Positions 50,601-57,100 of a stretch of DNA of 64,000 nucleotides are shown here, piece after piece. The stretch is taken from positions 16,222,142-16,286,141 of the forward strand of contig CM060121.1 of NCBI GenBank assembly GCA_030522415.1, read 5' to 3'. The notes beneath the pieces are model-generated. The model worked only from the letters and a program-made list of their open reading frames with translations. It searched no databases and was not told the DNA's origin. Numbering within the stretch: position 1 is the first letter of the stretch; each line of letters begins with the position of its first letter. Position numbers and translations under genes: made by a program. The stretch is from Channallabes apus (taxonomy: Eukaryota; Chordata; Actinopteri; Siluriformes; Clariidae).

Positions 50601-52699
50601 GGAACTTTCAGTGCACTGGGCAGGATCCACCCCCAGATGAGGTGCCAACACATCACATGGCACAGTCTGGACTGCGTGAGGAAACCAGAGTACCAGATTC
50701 AAGCCCCAAACCTGGAGATGTGAGGTGACCGGGGTCTACAGTAAATCTACACCCACACTTCTGTAAAGCTGTTTTGTCAAAATATTCTTAAAAGTGATCC
50801 CACAAATAAATAAGACTGAAATTGATATTTAAAGACCATTTCAATCTCAAAATGCAACCTTCACTTAGAACATTCAAGCATACTTTGCAAGGTCAAGTCA
50901 GGTGTATTGCTTGATACAATCAGGGTCAACAGTGTCAGGTTCCATCTCATGCAGGTATGGAAAGAGCAGCATGAAGTACTACATAACTCTCTGAATTCTA
51001 TCACTTTAGGAATCTCAGTTCTTTCACATGACACATTGATCATATGGTCATCTGACACGTTCTAGTAACAGTTTTTCGGCTGGTATGCAAACACACGTCT
51101 TCAATTGTACGTCATTGTCTAAGACAAGATCAGACCGTCATGGCTGAAGAAATGGTCAGGAGCAAAGAGAGTCAAGAGAGTAAGAGAATGGGTAGCATGA
51201 TTTAGATCCTTATCTCTGTGTACTGTTACGATACTGCTAAGGTGGATAGTAAGACTGGATAATGCTGTTTTAGAGGCTCAAAAGATGTGTGCATTTCTGT
51301 TCAAATCAAATAATTACGTCCTTAAGCCAAAGCACAGTTTCACAATGATAGCTTCAAAACAAACTTCTTTTATACACACTGATGGGTTATATTTATCCCA
51401 GAGGTACAAAGACACAGAGTGGTCCAGCAAAGGTACATAATACCTGAAGACAAATCAACTATGGGCCAGTTTTGCATTGCCTTTGCGTCACCATTTGACA
51501 ATGACACAGAGAAAGAGAGCAGTGCTGCGTCATTTACACAGAAACATTATCACTATTAAAACAGCAGGGTTTTTTTTAATGGATTCACCTATTGATAGCA
51601 CAGGGGATCTTTGTAGTAGGTCAAATAACAAACAACATTTAATGCACATGGTGTATGCTTATACACAATGCAAAGTGCACAGGCTACATTATTTAACAAT
51701 ACTTACAAGAATTATGGAGCTGAAATAACATGGATGAGAGATCAGGTGGCTATGTGAATAAATAATATCAAATAATAAACATGGAACACAACTACGCTGT
51801 GGTAAACAAAGGCCAACTAGGAGCCTAGAGAACATATGCAGAGAAAAATTCAAATGAATGCAAATTTTGTGCTTAGCTCAAATGAATTCAGTCTGGGCAA
51901 AAATCTAATGTGTGCTTTAGTGGCCGTCTAGTATTTTCCTGTGCTATGGTCTAACACTAACTCTAAGATCATCAAGCAAGCACCAAATATCTCTGAATGC
52001 CCCAAGCCTAACTTCACCTTCATTTCCCAAATCCAACTTCCCTTCAACTACATCTGAATCCCTCAACCCTAAATTCACCTTGATTCCTCAGTCCATGTTC
52101 CCTTTCATCCTCTAATCCAAACCGCCTCTGAATCCCTCGACCCTTACTTCACCTTCACAAACTAAGTTTTAATCCCCAACCCAAACTATCACATCATCCA
52201 CTATTCCAAATTACCTTTTTATCCTAATCCAGACTCTCTCTCTTAGTCCCCCAACCCAAACTTCCCTTCAATCCCCAAATCCCTTCGATCTCCATCCATC
52301 CCAATTTTAACTAAGTTTCAATCCCCAAACCCAAACTACCCCTTCAACCCTAATCTAAACTTAGGTTCAATCCGCAAACCCAAATTTCTAAAGTTTCTAA
52401 AGTTCAAAGTTTTATCCCAAAGCCAAACTTTAAAAAAGGCACAAAAGTTTTGAGTGCGCTCCTTGTGTTGCTCTCTCTCTCTCTCACACACACACACAGT
52501 GATATATGAAGGGCAGGTGTGCGCAGAGAGAGAACTATTTCAAGAGCACTCGTTTGACTGCAGTAGATTGTGTGTCCTAATCAGACAGAAAAAGCAGTAA
52601 TGTTTATATTGAATAGCAGTGACTGTTTAGAGCATTAAAAATATGAAACAAACCCAACAATAAATGCAACCTTACCATGGTTAACTCCCATTTTCCCAT
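21443..52699 (-). CDS. rgl3: Ral guanine nucleotide dissociation stimulator-like 3 (17 coding exons, complete)
   Basis: Seen: 17 minus-strand exons, 2175 coding bases including the stop, join in phase at every GT-AG junction to give 724 residues. Exon order gives an N-terminal REM/RasGEF_N domain (about residues 50-175, [14 protein letters not shown] near its start), an acidic linker, a CDC25-type RasGEF domain (about 215-465, with [41 protein letters not shown] and INFEKRRR), a Ser-rich linker and a C-terminal Ras-association domain (about 617-703, with [39 protein letters not shown]). Family knowledge: RalGDS/RGL proteins bind active Ras-type GTPases through the RA domain and load GTP on RalA/RalB. 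RGL3 is favoured over RGL1, RGL2 and RALGDS by QEWGEE at the N-terminus, [11 protein letters not shown], the DFRDPP segment and DFVLRR near the C-terminus; length is close to mammalian RGL3 (about 710). The a/b fish paralogue cannot be assigned. Confidence 0.93.
21674..21788 (-). CDS. rgl3: rgl3 coding exon 16 (RA domain)
   Basis: Encodes [20 protein letters not shown], then a short acidic stretch and [11 protein letters not shown]. The LTSQxKTxxVIxRALxKHN helix is diagnostic of RGL RA domains. Acceptor TTTCATAG, donor GTGAAA, phase 0 in and phase 1 out. Confidence 0.95.
22030..22720 (+). mobile_element. Mariner-like remnant
   Basis: Same family as at 2.2 kb: GTCCTGACCTCGCTCAGAGC, CTTGATGGTATCCAAGCATT and the tail GTTCCGGTGTGACTTAAACG. 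Lies in rgl3 intron 15. Confidence 0.7.
23889..24190 (+). mobile_element. Tigger/pogo-like left end
   Basis: CAGTGGAACCTCGGATTACG then ACGAGTGTTTCGCAAGACGA after a TA dinucleotide, the terminus of a fish Tc1/mariner-Tigger type repeat. GTTTGTTTGGGAACCTGAG occurs twice here and inverted near 24,840, so the 24.2-24.8 kb MITE may be inserted within it. Confidence 0.6.
24200..24772. mobile_element. DNA transposon (MITE) with about 50-bp inverted ends
   Basis: Left GGCGCTTTTCCACTGCATAG continues into GACACGACACGGTTC; the right end reverse complement reads CTCTTTTCCACTGCATAGAA then GGCACGACACGGTTC. Interior is GC-rich. It matches a widespread fish repeat; superfamily is uncertain and no clean target duplication was seen. 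Confidence 0.75.
24779..24812. repeat. (CA)n microsatellite
   Basis: About 17 CA units just right of the 24.2-kb MITE. Confidence 0.95.
25009..25040. repeat. (TG)n microsatellite
   Basis: About 16 TG units, inverse to the CA tract at 24.8 kb. Confidence 0.95.
25130..25470 (+). mobile_element. Degraded Tc1-like remnant
   Basis: CAATGCTGGCCATGACAGAA and neighbouring blocks recur, diverged, at 35,825-36,175 and belong to the GATCAGCCATAAC-type fish Tc1 family. No usable reading frame. Confidence 0.55.
25544..25804 (-). CDS. rgl3: rgl3 coding exon 15 (linker and start of RA domain)
   Basis: 87 codons at phase 0. A Ser/Pro linker with [20 protein letters not shown] precedes [20 protein letters not shown], the first strands of the Ras-association domain. 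HKRSVS-LPLYNQQ is a family landmark just before the RA domain. Acceptor CCTTTAG, donor GTGAGT. Confidence 0.95.
26622..26665. repeat. (TA)n microsatellite
   Basis: About 21 TA units at the left end of the Tc1-derived fragment. Confidence 0.95.
26666..27015 (+). mobile_element. Tc1-derived fragment (family with ACCGTTCAAAAGTTTGGG end)
   Basis: Starts CTACCGTTCAAAAGTTTGGG and continues with the same interior as the element at 28.7-29.3 kb in inverted orientation. Nested inside the hAT-like element. Confidence 0.82.
27891..27940. other. Hairpin: 21-bp stem with 8-base loop
   Basis: Left arm TCATTATGATGTCTGCTTGA+C and right arm GTCAAGCAGACATTATAATG+A pair over 21 positions with one G-U type mismatch, loop GTTAAGTT. 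Lies in rgl3 intron 14, away from exons. May be the end-to-end pairing of a tiny MITE. Confidence 0.75.
28253..28376 (-). CDS. rgl3: rgl3 coding exon 14 (Ser-rich linker)
   Basis: A Ser-rich linker ([20 protein letters not shown], then [10 protein letters not shown]) of the kind found between the GEF and RA domains of RGL proteins. Acceptor TATGTAG, donor GTACTC, phase 2 in and phase 0 out. Confidence 0.87.
28463..28561 (-). CDS. rgl3: rgl3 coding exon 13 (post-catalytic linker)
   Basis: Encodes [20 protein letters not shown] then [14 protein letters not shown]. The LSRxLEPP motif follows the GEF domain in RGL3-type proteins and SLTKM resembles the basic patch after it. Acceptor CCTCAG, donor GTGAGT, phase 2 in and out. 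Confidence 0.88.
28618..28712 (-). mobile_element. Fish DNA-repeat terminal piece
   Basis: TTGACCACTTTATTGGGAAC followed by ACTTGTACACCCTAGAC is the reverse complement of the AATAAAGTGGCC-type terminus. Confidence 0.55.
28733..29299 (-). mobile_element. Internally deleted Tc1-derived element
   Basis: Ends CCGTTCAAAAGTTTTAGGTC and its complement near 29,299 (CACTTTTGAAAGGTAG). The interior keeps a piece of transposase ([20 protein letters not shown]). Two of its three halves are copied in the 26.7-kb fragment. Confidence 0.82.
29305..29379. repeat. Compound (TA)n(GA)n microsatellite
   Basis: TA tract to 29,336 at the edge of the Tc1-derived element, then GA tract. Confidence 0.95.
29922..30043 (-). 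CDS. rgl3: rgl3 coding exon 12 (end of CDC25 domain)
   Basis: Encodes [20 protein letters not shown] then [21 protein letters not shown], the C-terminal helices of the RasGEF domain. A T-rich tract precedes TTTGCAG; donor GTTAGA; phase 0 in and phase 2 out. Confidence 0.95.
30385..30637 (+). mobile_element. Mariner-like 3' remnant
   Basis: TTAAAGGAGTTCCTGGGAGG, GGTTTCCAAGTACTAGTGGA and a tail with CACATGAACGTCCCTTGTA; third copy of the same family, in rgl3 intron 11. Confidence 0.7.
30782..30814 (-). CDS. rgl3: rgl3 coding exon 11 (33-bp micro-exon)
   Basis: Eleven codons [11 protein letters not shown], the INFEKRR motif that follows the MLDTA block in all RalGDS-family proteins. AAACAG acceptor and GTGAGT donor, phase 0 both ends. 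Confidence 0.94.
31066..31152 (-). CDS. rgl3: rgl3 coding exon 10 (VPYLGT block)
   Basis: 29 codons: [20 protein letters not shown] then DTALPDTVE, matching the PYLGTFLTDLxMLDTA signature of the RalGEF domain. Acceptor CTATAG, donor GTAATG, phase 0 both ends. Confidence 0.95.
31191..31311 (-). mobile_element. Second tRNA-SINE family, shortened copy
   Basis: GCATTTGGCAGACGCTCTTA to TTAACCACTGAGCTACCCCT. Flanked by a 10-bp duplication CAATCCCTTA at 31181-31190 and 31312-31321. Lies about 40 bp upstream of rgl3 exon 10. Confidence 0.87.
31458..31663 (+). mobile_element. Second copy of a Tc1 3' tail
   Basis: About 206 bases that match 33966-34170 of the neighbouring Tc1 element with only two visible differences. 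Only the transposase C-terminal coding part and a piece of inverted repeat are present. Lies in rgl3 intron 9. Confidence 0.88.
32052..32339. mobile_element. Tc1/mariner MITE
   Basis: CAGAGCCAAAAGTTTGTGGA at the left and AACCTTTGGCCATATAGTG at the right, with TA on both sides. Matches a fish family with GGCCAAAAGTATGTGGACA ends. In rgl3 intron 9. Confidence 0.75.
32616..32687 (-). CDS. rgl3: rgl3 coding exon 9 (variable CDC25 loop)
   Basis: 24 codons, [20 protein letters not shown] then SKQM, at phase 0 on both sides. This is the poorly conserved loop between SREIL and the VPYLGT block. Acceptor TTTTTAG, donor GTAAAG. A Tc1 element ends about 70 bp upstream of its acceptor. Confidence 0.82.
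32756..34329 (+). mobile_element. Tc1-like element, full length, decayed
   Basis: 1574 bp with ends CAGTGGGGCAAAAAAGTATT and its complement (ATACATTTTTGCCCCACTG), TA duplications on both sides and terminal inverted repeats of roughly 200 bp. It lies in rgl3 intron 8, about 70 bp from exon 9. Confidence 0.93.
33122..34109 (+). pseudogene. Tc1 transposase, several frameshifts
   Basis: Starts [20 protein letters not shown] and soon meets stops. Later blocks occur in different frames: [66 protein letters not shown]. The last helix region and a TGA at 34107-34109 follow. A dead copy. Confidence 0.85.
34330..34940. other. rgl3 intron 8 remainder
   Basis: Unique AT-rich intron between the Tc1 element and exon 8; nothing further seen. 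Confidence 0.55.
34946..35030 (-). CDS. rgl3: rgl3 coding exon 8 (CDC25 domain)
   Basis: Encodes [20 protein letters not shown] then RSREILVE, the F-DENN-SREIL block of RalGEFs. A poly-T tract precedes the CAG acceptor; the donor is GTTAGA. Phase 2 in and phase 0 out. Confidence 0.94.
35268..35371 (-). CDS. rgl3: rgl3 coding exon 7 (CDC25 RasGEF core)
   Basis: Encodes [20 protein letters not shown] then [15 protein letters not shown], near-invariant RasGEF sequence closest to RGL3/RGL1. Acceptor CCCAAAG, donor GTACAC, phase 0 in and phase 2 out. Confidence 0.96.
35536..35766 (-). CDS. rgl3: rgl3 coding exon 6 (CDC25 RasGEF core)
   Basis: 77 codons at phase 0 on both sides. Contains [40 protein letters not shown] and [13 protein letters not shown], core motifs of the RalGEF catalytic domain. 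A degraded Tc1 remnant begins only about 60 bp from its acceptor. Confidence 0.96.
35825..36175 (+). mobile_element. Degraded Tc1-like remnant
   Basis: AAATGCTGGCAAACACAGAA, CTGCTGCGTATGGGGTTTGG and a tail TTTATGGCTGATCTGTGTA; same family as the 25.1-kb and 47.3-kb remnants. Contains an A18 run. Confidence 0.6.
36512..36678 (-). CDS. rgl3: rgl3 coding exon 5 (acidic linker and start of CDC25 domain)
   Basis: An acidic linker with a 21-bp tandem duplication (VVNKDEH then VVNKDEA) is followed by [18 protein letters not shown], the lead-in helix of the CDC25 domain. Acceptor CTTACAG, donor GTGAGT, phase 1 in and phase 0 out. Confidence 0.9.
36806..36975 (-). CDS. rgl3: rgl3 coding exon 4 (end of REM region)
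   Basis: Encodes [20 protein letters not shown] followed by MHSSLRAM and an amphipathic helix ending FQAE. The TWLDxFxEDFRDPP segment is diagnostic of the RalGDS/RGL family. Acceptor TTTTTAG, donor GTCAGT, phase 2 in and phase 1 out. Confidence 0.92.
37202..38535 (-). mobile_element. Tc1-like element with long terminal inverted repeats
   Basis: Both ends read CAGGTCCTTCT with TA duplications at 37200-37201 and 38536-38537. The inverted repeats run about 170 bp with only a handful of mismatches. It lies in rgl3 intron 3 and carries a broken transposase on the minus strand. Confidence 0.93.
37470..38227 (-). pseudogene. Tc1 transposase, frameshifted with internal deletions
   Basis: Starts [20 protein letters not shown] with the paired-like helix-turn-helix ([16 protein letters not shown]), then after [14 protein letters not shown] a segment that would carry the first catalytic Asp is missing. 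A second frame gives [16 protein letters not shown] and [20 protein letters not shown] (the Glu block), but the QQD-type second Asp segment is shortened and the C-terminus is lost. Cannot be an active enzyme. Confidence 0.88.
38935..38979 (-). CDS. rgl3: rgl3 coding exon 3 (45-bp micro-exon)
   Basis: Encodes [16 protein letters not shown], a hydrophilic insert inside the REM region. CAAACAG acceptor and GTAAGA donor; phase 2 in and out, so it bridges exons 2 and 4 exactly. Too short to be found by ORF length; supported by splice sites and frame. A 7.5-kb intron with the DIRS element lies upstream of it. Confidence 0.82.
39340..40100. other. Unassigned repeat-like stretch beside the DIRS element
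   Basis: Contains a G11 run near 39,630, GC-rich ORF-like stretches, then AT-rich sequence. The short ORFs here have no recognisable family. The texture suggests an LTR or other inserted repeat, but I saw no terminal repeats. Confidence 0.3.
40144..40284 (+). repeat. DIRS left inverted terminal repeat
   Basis: Starts GGTACAACACATATTG and ends in GACCCTCAGTT. Its reverse complement recurs at 45314-45454 with only a few mismatches. The 23 bases outside it (40121-40143) are unique to the left end. Confidence 0.93.
40486..42092 (+). pseudogene. DIRS Gag-like protein, frameshifted
   Basis: Starts [12 protein letters not shown], followed by a Cys-rich segment ([25 protein letters not shown]) that could bind nucleic acid. 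The frame then moves twice: near 41,030 into frame 2 ([35 protein letters not shown]) and near 41,400 into frame 3 ([46 protein letters not shown]). These blocks resemble fish DIRS Gag in order. The product is inactive unless shifts are artefacts. Confidence 0.8.
41836..44075 (+). pseudogene. DIRS reverse transcriptase-RNase H, one frameshift
   Basis: Frame 1 to 43071 carries RT motifs [48 protein letters not shown] and [10 protein letters not shown] (YLDD at 42787-42798). Between about 42,970 and 43,030 the homology moves to frame 3, which runs to 44075 with RNase H residues [11 protein letters not shown] (Asp codon 43290-43292), [13 protein letters not shown] and [17 protein letters not shown]. 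The RT N-terminal part before about 42,150 overlaps Gag and may not be translated. Confidence 0.87.
44072..45105 (+). pseudogene. DIRS tyrosine recombinase, frameshifted at a C-run
   Basis: Frame 2 carries the N-terminal SAM-like and core region ([52 protein letters not shown] with the first catalytic Arg). At the eight-C run 44689-44696 homology moves to frame 1 ([31 protein letters not shown] with the HxxR box at 44929-44940, [18 protein letters not shown] with the nucleophile Tyr at 45037-45039), ending at 45105. The recombinase frame is also open upstream to 43151, overlapping RNase H. All catalytic residues are present, but split between frames. Confidence 0.87.
45168..45267 (+). repeat. 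DIRS internal complementary region
   Basis: Positions 45168-45212 are the exact reverse complement of the left end 40121-40165, and 45213-45267 of the right end 45445-45499. In the known DIRS model this region templates joining of the two ends into a circle before recombination. Confidence 0.93.
45314..45454 (-). repeat. DIRS right inverted terminal repeat
   Basis: Reverse complement of the left repeat (AACTGAGGGTCAACCGTGGC at its start). A right-specific extension runs to 45499. Confidence 0.93.
46436..46725 (-). CDS. rgl3: rgl3 coding exon 2 (N-terminal motif and start of REM domain)
   Basis: Reads [20 protein letters not shown], then [20 protein letters not shown] and [20 protein letters not shown]. 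These are typical of the RalGDS/RGL N-terminus and REM domain. Acceptor TTGTAAG, donor GTGTGT, phase 0 in and phase 2 out. Confidence 0.92.
47047..47128 (+). mobile_element. SINE 3' tail fragment
   Basis: Only the last 80 bases (CTCCTGGGATAGGCTCCAGG to the GAAT repeats) of the same SINE family, in rgl3 intron 1. Confidence 0.85.
47255..47540 (+). mobile_element. Tc1-like 3' remnant
   Basis: TTCCAAATACCCCAGATTTC-type SPDLNPI coding sequence, CAGACAAACAAGTCCAATCC and a terminal TTATGGCTGATTGGTGCA. Decayed end of the transposase and inverted repeat, in rgl3 intron 1. Confidence 0.7.
47666..47697. repeat. (AAT)n microsatellite
   Basis: About 10 AAT units in rgl3 intron 1. Confidence 0.9.
48586..49201. 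mobile_element. hAT-like MITE
   Basis: 616 bp, ends CAGAGGTGGAAAGAGTAAT and TTACTTTCCACCTCTG, with the exact 8-bp duplication GTCACTGG at 48578-48585 and 49202-49209. No transposase. In rgl3 intron 1. Confidence 0.93.
49410..49462 (-). mobile_element. SINE terminal fragment with (ATCC)n
   Basis: (ATCC)6 followed by TTCTTCCGCTTATCC, the reverse complement of the GGATAAGCGG tail of fish V-SINEs. Confidence 0.6.
49462..52000. other. rgl3 intron 1, mainly unique sequence
   Basis: Apart from the SINE relic at 50.56 kb I see no repeat or exon. The ORF at 51,477 has no family resemblance. Confidence 0.45.
50560..50735 (-). mobile_element. Degraded SINE body, reverse orientation
   Basis: GGCCTGGAGCCTAATCCAGG and CAAGCCCCAAACCTGGAGAT resemble the reverse complement of the tRNA-SINE body and head. 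Heavily diverged. Confidence 0.55.
52000..52440. repeat. Degenerate C/A-rich tandem array
   Basis: About 430 bases of imperfect units around AATCCCCAACCCAAACTTCC with C and A far above G on the + strand. The unit length wanders between about 20 and 50 bases. It starts about 240 bases inside rgl3 intron 1. Confidence 0.6.
52676..52699 (-). CDS. rgl3: rgl3 coding exon 1 (start codon)
   Basis: ATG at 52699-52697 encodes MGKWELTM and ends in a GTAAGG donor at phase 0. It was chosen because it joins in frame to exon 2 (DPVQEWGEE), it is the only ATG with a donor just downstream of the CpG-rich region, and RGL3 proteins have a similarly short lead before the QxWGEE motif. Intron 1 that follows is about 5.9 kb. 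Confidence 0.75.
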
Positions 52700-53115
52700 C
52701 TCTGACAGTAATGTCCGAGCAGAGATCTACGGTGCAACTGTGTCCATGTTCATATTCCGACTATAGGAAACCGAGCAGCTCTGCATTACCAAACTACACA
52801 ACGCTCAGTATTAACTACCATATGACATATTAAACCTGAGCTGAAGCTATATTTTTCCTGGAGATTATGGTGTTCAACAAGTCTGGTATATATTTAAAAG
52901 TTGCCCGAGTTTAATATCCCGCCGAGAGATGTGACCTTATAAACCGGTTTGTAACGCGTCGTGTTGTTTGTAGTGTCACAGCCGCTTCTAACGCGCCTCG
53001 GTCTGTCCTGGCGCGCGCCGCTTGCCAACGCCAACTCCCACTGCTAGTGCACTCATCAGCGCCGCGAACACACTGTACCTGCCATCAAGGGGGCGGGGCC
53101 TGAGGAGTTTCCTTC
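52700..53115 (-). promoter_or_regulatory. rgl3: CpG-rich presumptive rgl3 promoter and 5' UTR
   Basis: CpG density jumps here relative to the AT-rich surroundings: several CGCG/GCGC runs near 52,990-53,070 and a GGGCGGGGCC Sp1-type GC box near 53,090. It lies directly upstream of exon 1 on the minus strand. Promoter function is inferred from position and composition. Confidence 0.6.
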
Positions 53116-53179
53116 TCTCTCATTGGTCACAGCGAGACTCTAATATCTAGTAGAGCGCTAATATTTTATGAGACAGTGT

Positions 53180-53742
53180 TCCGGTGTTCTGTCGATTTTT
53201 GCTGCCTTGTCGAAAAATGCTACCGTAGCACAAATCGATAGCAGAGTCTGTCGATTTACGCTACTGCATCACTACAACTACACTGTGGACGTTAAATCTT
53301 ATTAGAAGAGTTGATTGTATTTATTAGCATTATCATAAATTAAATAAAAAACCGCATGCCATCACGTGCGTAAGCATTTATGTATGGACTACTCTGTGCA
53401 CTGAATAGTGCTGCACACCTATGATAACCACAAGATATTCAAGTATATAAAAAGGTTTAAACGTAGGTGTTTAAATTTGAGACACTGAACCAGTTTCAAT
53501 ATTTTATTTTCCTCAACCTTAAGGCTCATTCACGACAATTTATGCAGAAACTCAAATGTTTCCGTCAAATTAAGCAAAAGAAAACGGTTTAAACCCACCG
53601 CCAACCGAAGTCTCAGCACCAAGGTAGTATGGATTTATGGGCGTGAAAACAGTGTGCAAACTTGTGGGACTGCGCATGCGCAGATCCGATAGTTAGCAAA
53701 ACTCGATGGGTAGCATTTTTCGATTGAACACCGGCTATGTCT
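53180..53742. mobile_element. MITE-like element with inverted ends
   Basis: CCGGTGTTCTGTCGATTTTT at the left pairs with the reverse complement of the right end (CCGGTGTTCAATCGAAAAAT); GTCGAAAAATGCTACC recurs on both sides. It sits between the rgl3 CpG region and the LINE relic. Confidence 0.6.
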
Positions 53743-53956
53743 AATGCAGCGTACTACCGCACTACACAGCACGCAAAGTACAGAAATGATGTAACCTTCT
53801 TTCCATACTATTTAGTACTGTAGTACGCGACTGCGGATATCCTTCCAGTATCAGTTAACAACAGTGGGAGGGGCTTTTTAAGGCTGCTTAAAGTATATGG
53901 TTTTATGTTTTTTAAAAGTGGATATAGTATTTTAATGTTTATTATTGTTGTTAATA

Positions 53957-53996
53957 CTACTACTACTACTACTACTAATAATAATAATAATAATAA
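53957..53996. repeat. (ACT)n(AAT)n microsatellite
   Basis: Adjacent ACT and AAT trinucleotide tracts. Confidence 0.9.
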
Positions 53997-54587
53997 ACAA
54001 CTTTATAACTTTTTAATTTTATAGCCCCTTTCATTTGATAGTTTGCACATGGTAGCTCAAAGTGCCATTTAATCTTGTAGCAAATACTGAATTTAGCAAA
54101 TTTACTAATAATTATATAATTATAATTATATAATAAAATGCTTTAATTAACACTTTTAATTTACATATTATAAAAAGTTGTCAATTTATAAATTTTATTT
54201 AAATATAAAATAAATAAAAACGTATTCAAAAGAATAAAAATCATTAAAAGGTCATGCAATTATTTTATTTTATTTTTTCAAAATTATAAAAATAATTTTT
54301 GCTTTATGATACAAATAAGAGCTTGAGTTCTGTAGAGTTCAGACCCAAATGACAAAGCTAAAGGCTGTAAAATGTCTCTATGTCTGTTTTTTGTTTCTGC
54401 TGTATGTAAATTGATAACTTGGGTATGATCTATTTTCACATATTAAATATTGCTTAAATAAATACTTGCTTTTTACATATTAATGATTTCTTAATGAAGG
54501 TTAATGATAATTACAGCAACCAAACAAAATACACTGTTTGAATCAAATGCACTAAATACATATGTAACAAGTAGTGGTAGAAAACTG

Positions 54588-54594
<7 letters not shown>

Positions 54595-54627
<33 letters not shown>
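54595..54627. repeat. (TTA)n microsatellite
   Basis: About 10 TTA units after a T-run. Confidence 0.9.
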
Positions 54628-54628
<1 letters not shown>

Positions 54629-55039
54629 AAATACTTGACTACATGTCAAACAAAAGGGATGAAAATATTTCAATACCATTGCATATGCCTATACACTGAA
54701 CACAATAATGAGATAATGTGTGAAAAGTGTTGAGGTTGCTCTTTAGTCACAAGTCATGCTCCTAGTGCATTATTGCTTGTGATCTAATTTATTCGAGTTG
54801 CCCAAGCTCCTGAAGCCTCCTTTTCCACTCGAGTCACTAGTGGAGAGGAAAAGAAGATGGGATTTTTTTTATGACAGAGCAAGAGGAAGTAACCCTCCCT
54901 GTAGAGGATGCATAAACTAAATAGTTAATAGTTAACAGGTTCAGAACAACATGATGGACAAGTTAATGGCTCTTTTACTGTGTTACCACAAAGCTGTTTT
55001 TATAACGTAACATGCTGGTTACTTTACCACACAGTCACC

Positions 55040-55665
55040 ATTGATACTGTAGTCACAGCTTCTGGTTGAGGCCTGAAGTCCAGCACCATCTCCTGGGTCT
55101 TAGTGGTGTTTAAGGTGCAGGTTGTTCAGGTTACTGGATCGGTTATCTGTACTCCTCCTCCTTTCCATTCCTGATACAGCCCACGATCGCAGTGTCATCT
55201 GCAAACATTTGCACATGGCAGGACTCAGTTGTACTGAAAGTCTGACGTGTACAGGGTGAACAGGACTGGAGAAAGCACAATCCATTGCAGTGCTCCTGTA
55301 CTGCTGATCACTGTCTGACCAGCAGACCCCCAGCCGCACATACGGAGGCCTGCCTGTCAATTAGTCTGTGATCCAGGCCACCAGCTGAGCTCACTCCCAT
55401 CTCTGTCAGTTTGTCTTTGAGGAGCAGCAGCTAGATGGTGTTAAAGGCACTGGAGAAGTCCAGGAATGTAATCCTCACAGCACCACTGTCCCAATCCAGG
55501 TGAGACAGAGATCTGTGGATCATGTAGGTGATGGCATCCACCATACCCACCTTCTCCTGGTACAGTATGCAAACTGTAGGTGGACAAGAGCATGACTGAC
55601 CTGTGGCCTCAGGTGATGCATCAGTGTCTGCTCCATGGTCTTCATAATGTGTGATGCCAGACCAT
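55040..55665 (-). mobile_element. Decayed L2/Rex-like LINE fragment
   Basis: On the minus strand, scattered pieces in several frames resemble LINE reverse transcriptase (LVAWITD-LTGRPPYVRLG, FSPVHPVHV, and a broken ADDT-like block near 55,190). Many stops; older than the 17-kb copy. Confidence 0.65.
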
Positions 55666-55689
55666 TAGCAGTTGAAATACTGAAACCAG

Positions 55690-55872
55690 CTCATTTGGCA
55701 CCAATACCCATGCGACGGGTAAAAATCACAGACTTACACTTTTCCCCATAGTGAAATTTGAATCAAACATTAACTTATGCATTGTGCCATCATTTCATGA
55801 TTGGATAACTGCATAAATAAGCAAGCGTTCAGGTGTTCCTATTCTACTGGATGCTGAATGTAGAAATTAGCA
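55690..55872 (+). mobile_element. Short fish DNA-repeat remnant
   Basis: CTCATTTGGCACCAATACCC, GATTGGATAACTGCATAAAT and CAGGTGTTCCTATT match a common fish repeat that ends in GTGTTCCTAATAAAGTGGCC. A 3' piece in reverse orientation lies at 28,618-28,712. Confidence 0.6.
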
Positions 55873-56343
55873 TTCTTGTGCTTTATGTTCTCCTGTGCCC
55901 TGATTTAATTTAGTAAGAGAATTTAAAGGATGGAAATCCAAATTGCAAAAATTACTTTCAAGTTTAAACCTCAGTCAGGGACCAGGAAAGAGCCAATTTA
56001 AAAACAATCAATAGGGCTCATCATACTTTATCATATTTGAAATAGTGGAAACAAACATTTACTGATAAAACAGTAACTGAAGGTTCACTGTACATTCAGA
56101 TGTGCAATTTCTATTTATGACAATTTATTACGCATTTCCACACGTAAATTTTTAGGCACATGGCCACACCGTTAAATAACTGAAGTACAGCTGCACGTTT
56201 GTAGTACAGGAAAAACCTTGAGAACCGGTCCAGCCTTGACAAATGGAATAGTTGGAATGCGCATCACTTATTCTCACAAAGAGACTGAAGGACATTATCC
56301 TGACCAAAATAAGTAAGGCAAAGAAAAAAAAATTTACTTCATC

Positions 56344-56349
56344 TTTATT
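56344..56349 (-). terminator. slc44a2: Candidate poly(A) signal for distal slc44a2 transcript
   Basis: AATAAA on the minus strand about 445 bases past the distal stop; another AATAAA is at 56124-56129. These are the first canonical hexamers downstream of the coding end. Confidence 0.45.
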
Positions 56350-56794
56350 ACACATATGAAATGGTACAAAGGCAGTTAACCATCATGATCAAGAGCAAAT
56401 ACAAAGTTAACTAAAGCAAACTAACCCATAACCAAAAGAAATAGTGTACGCTTTACTTATTAAAAGCTGTAGCACTCATTCTCTTTAAATAAACATAGTA
56501 AATGGAGGTTAAATATGACTGAAGTACAATTATAAAGCAACATATTAAAAGAGCTCTTATTACATATTTTATTTCTAATGAGACATTGTAACAAAACTCC
56601 AAAAATACAATGAAAAGAAATATCAGCTGTGTTTATCCACACTTGCATAGAATAAAGCGATGTCTTGACTGAATTTCAGGGCAGGTGAACAGCATGTCCA
56701 TAATCATGCACGCATTTAAGGCACTTAACTACGGTATGTACAAACATTTTGGCCTTGGAGTGCACTGTTGTATCTGGTAAGCATACGTCAGCTC

Positions 56795-56898
56795 TCAATT
56801 TTCCTGGCCTTTATTCTTCTTTTTCAGGACTTCAAGAAGGGACTCTGGCATCAGGTAGGGCCTCTCTGCACTGCCGTCGTTCCTCTCCAGGTCTTCCA
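56795..56898 (-). CDS. slc44a2: slc44a2 distal alternative last exon
   Basis: Phase-1 exon that completes Leu and then reads [20 protein letters not shown] followed by a short basic tail [13 protein letters not shown] and TGA at 56797-56795. Acceptor TCGACCAG. The short Lys-rich tail resembles the usual vertebrate SLC44A2 end. Confidence 0.92.
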
Positions 56899-57043
56899 CT
56901 GGTCGAGATACAGAACACAAGCATGAGATCACAGGAGCAGACAGTATAGTTTCACTTTAAACCACTTATTAAAAATTATGTGATGAGAAATTCACCAGAG
57001 GTGGTAGGAAACAGTACATTTACTTTAGTCAAGTTCAGTAACA

Positions 57044-57100
<57 letters not shown>

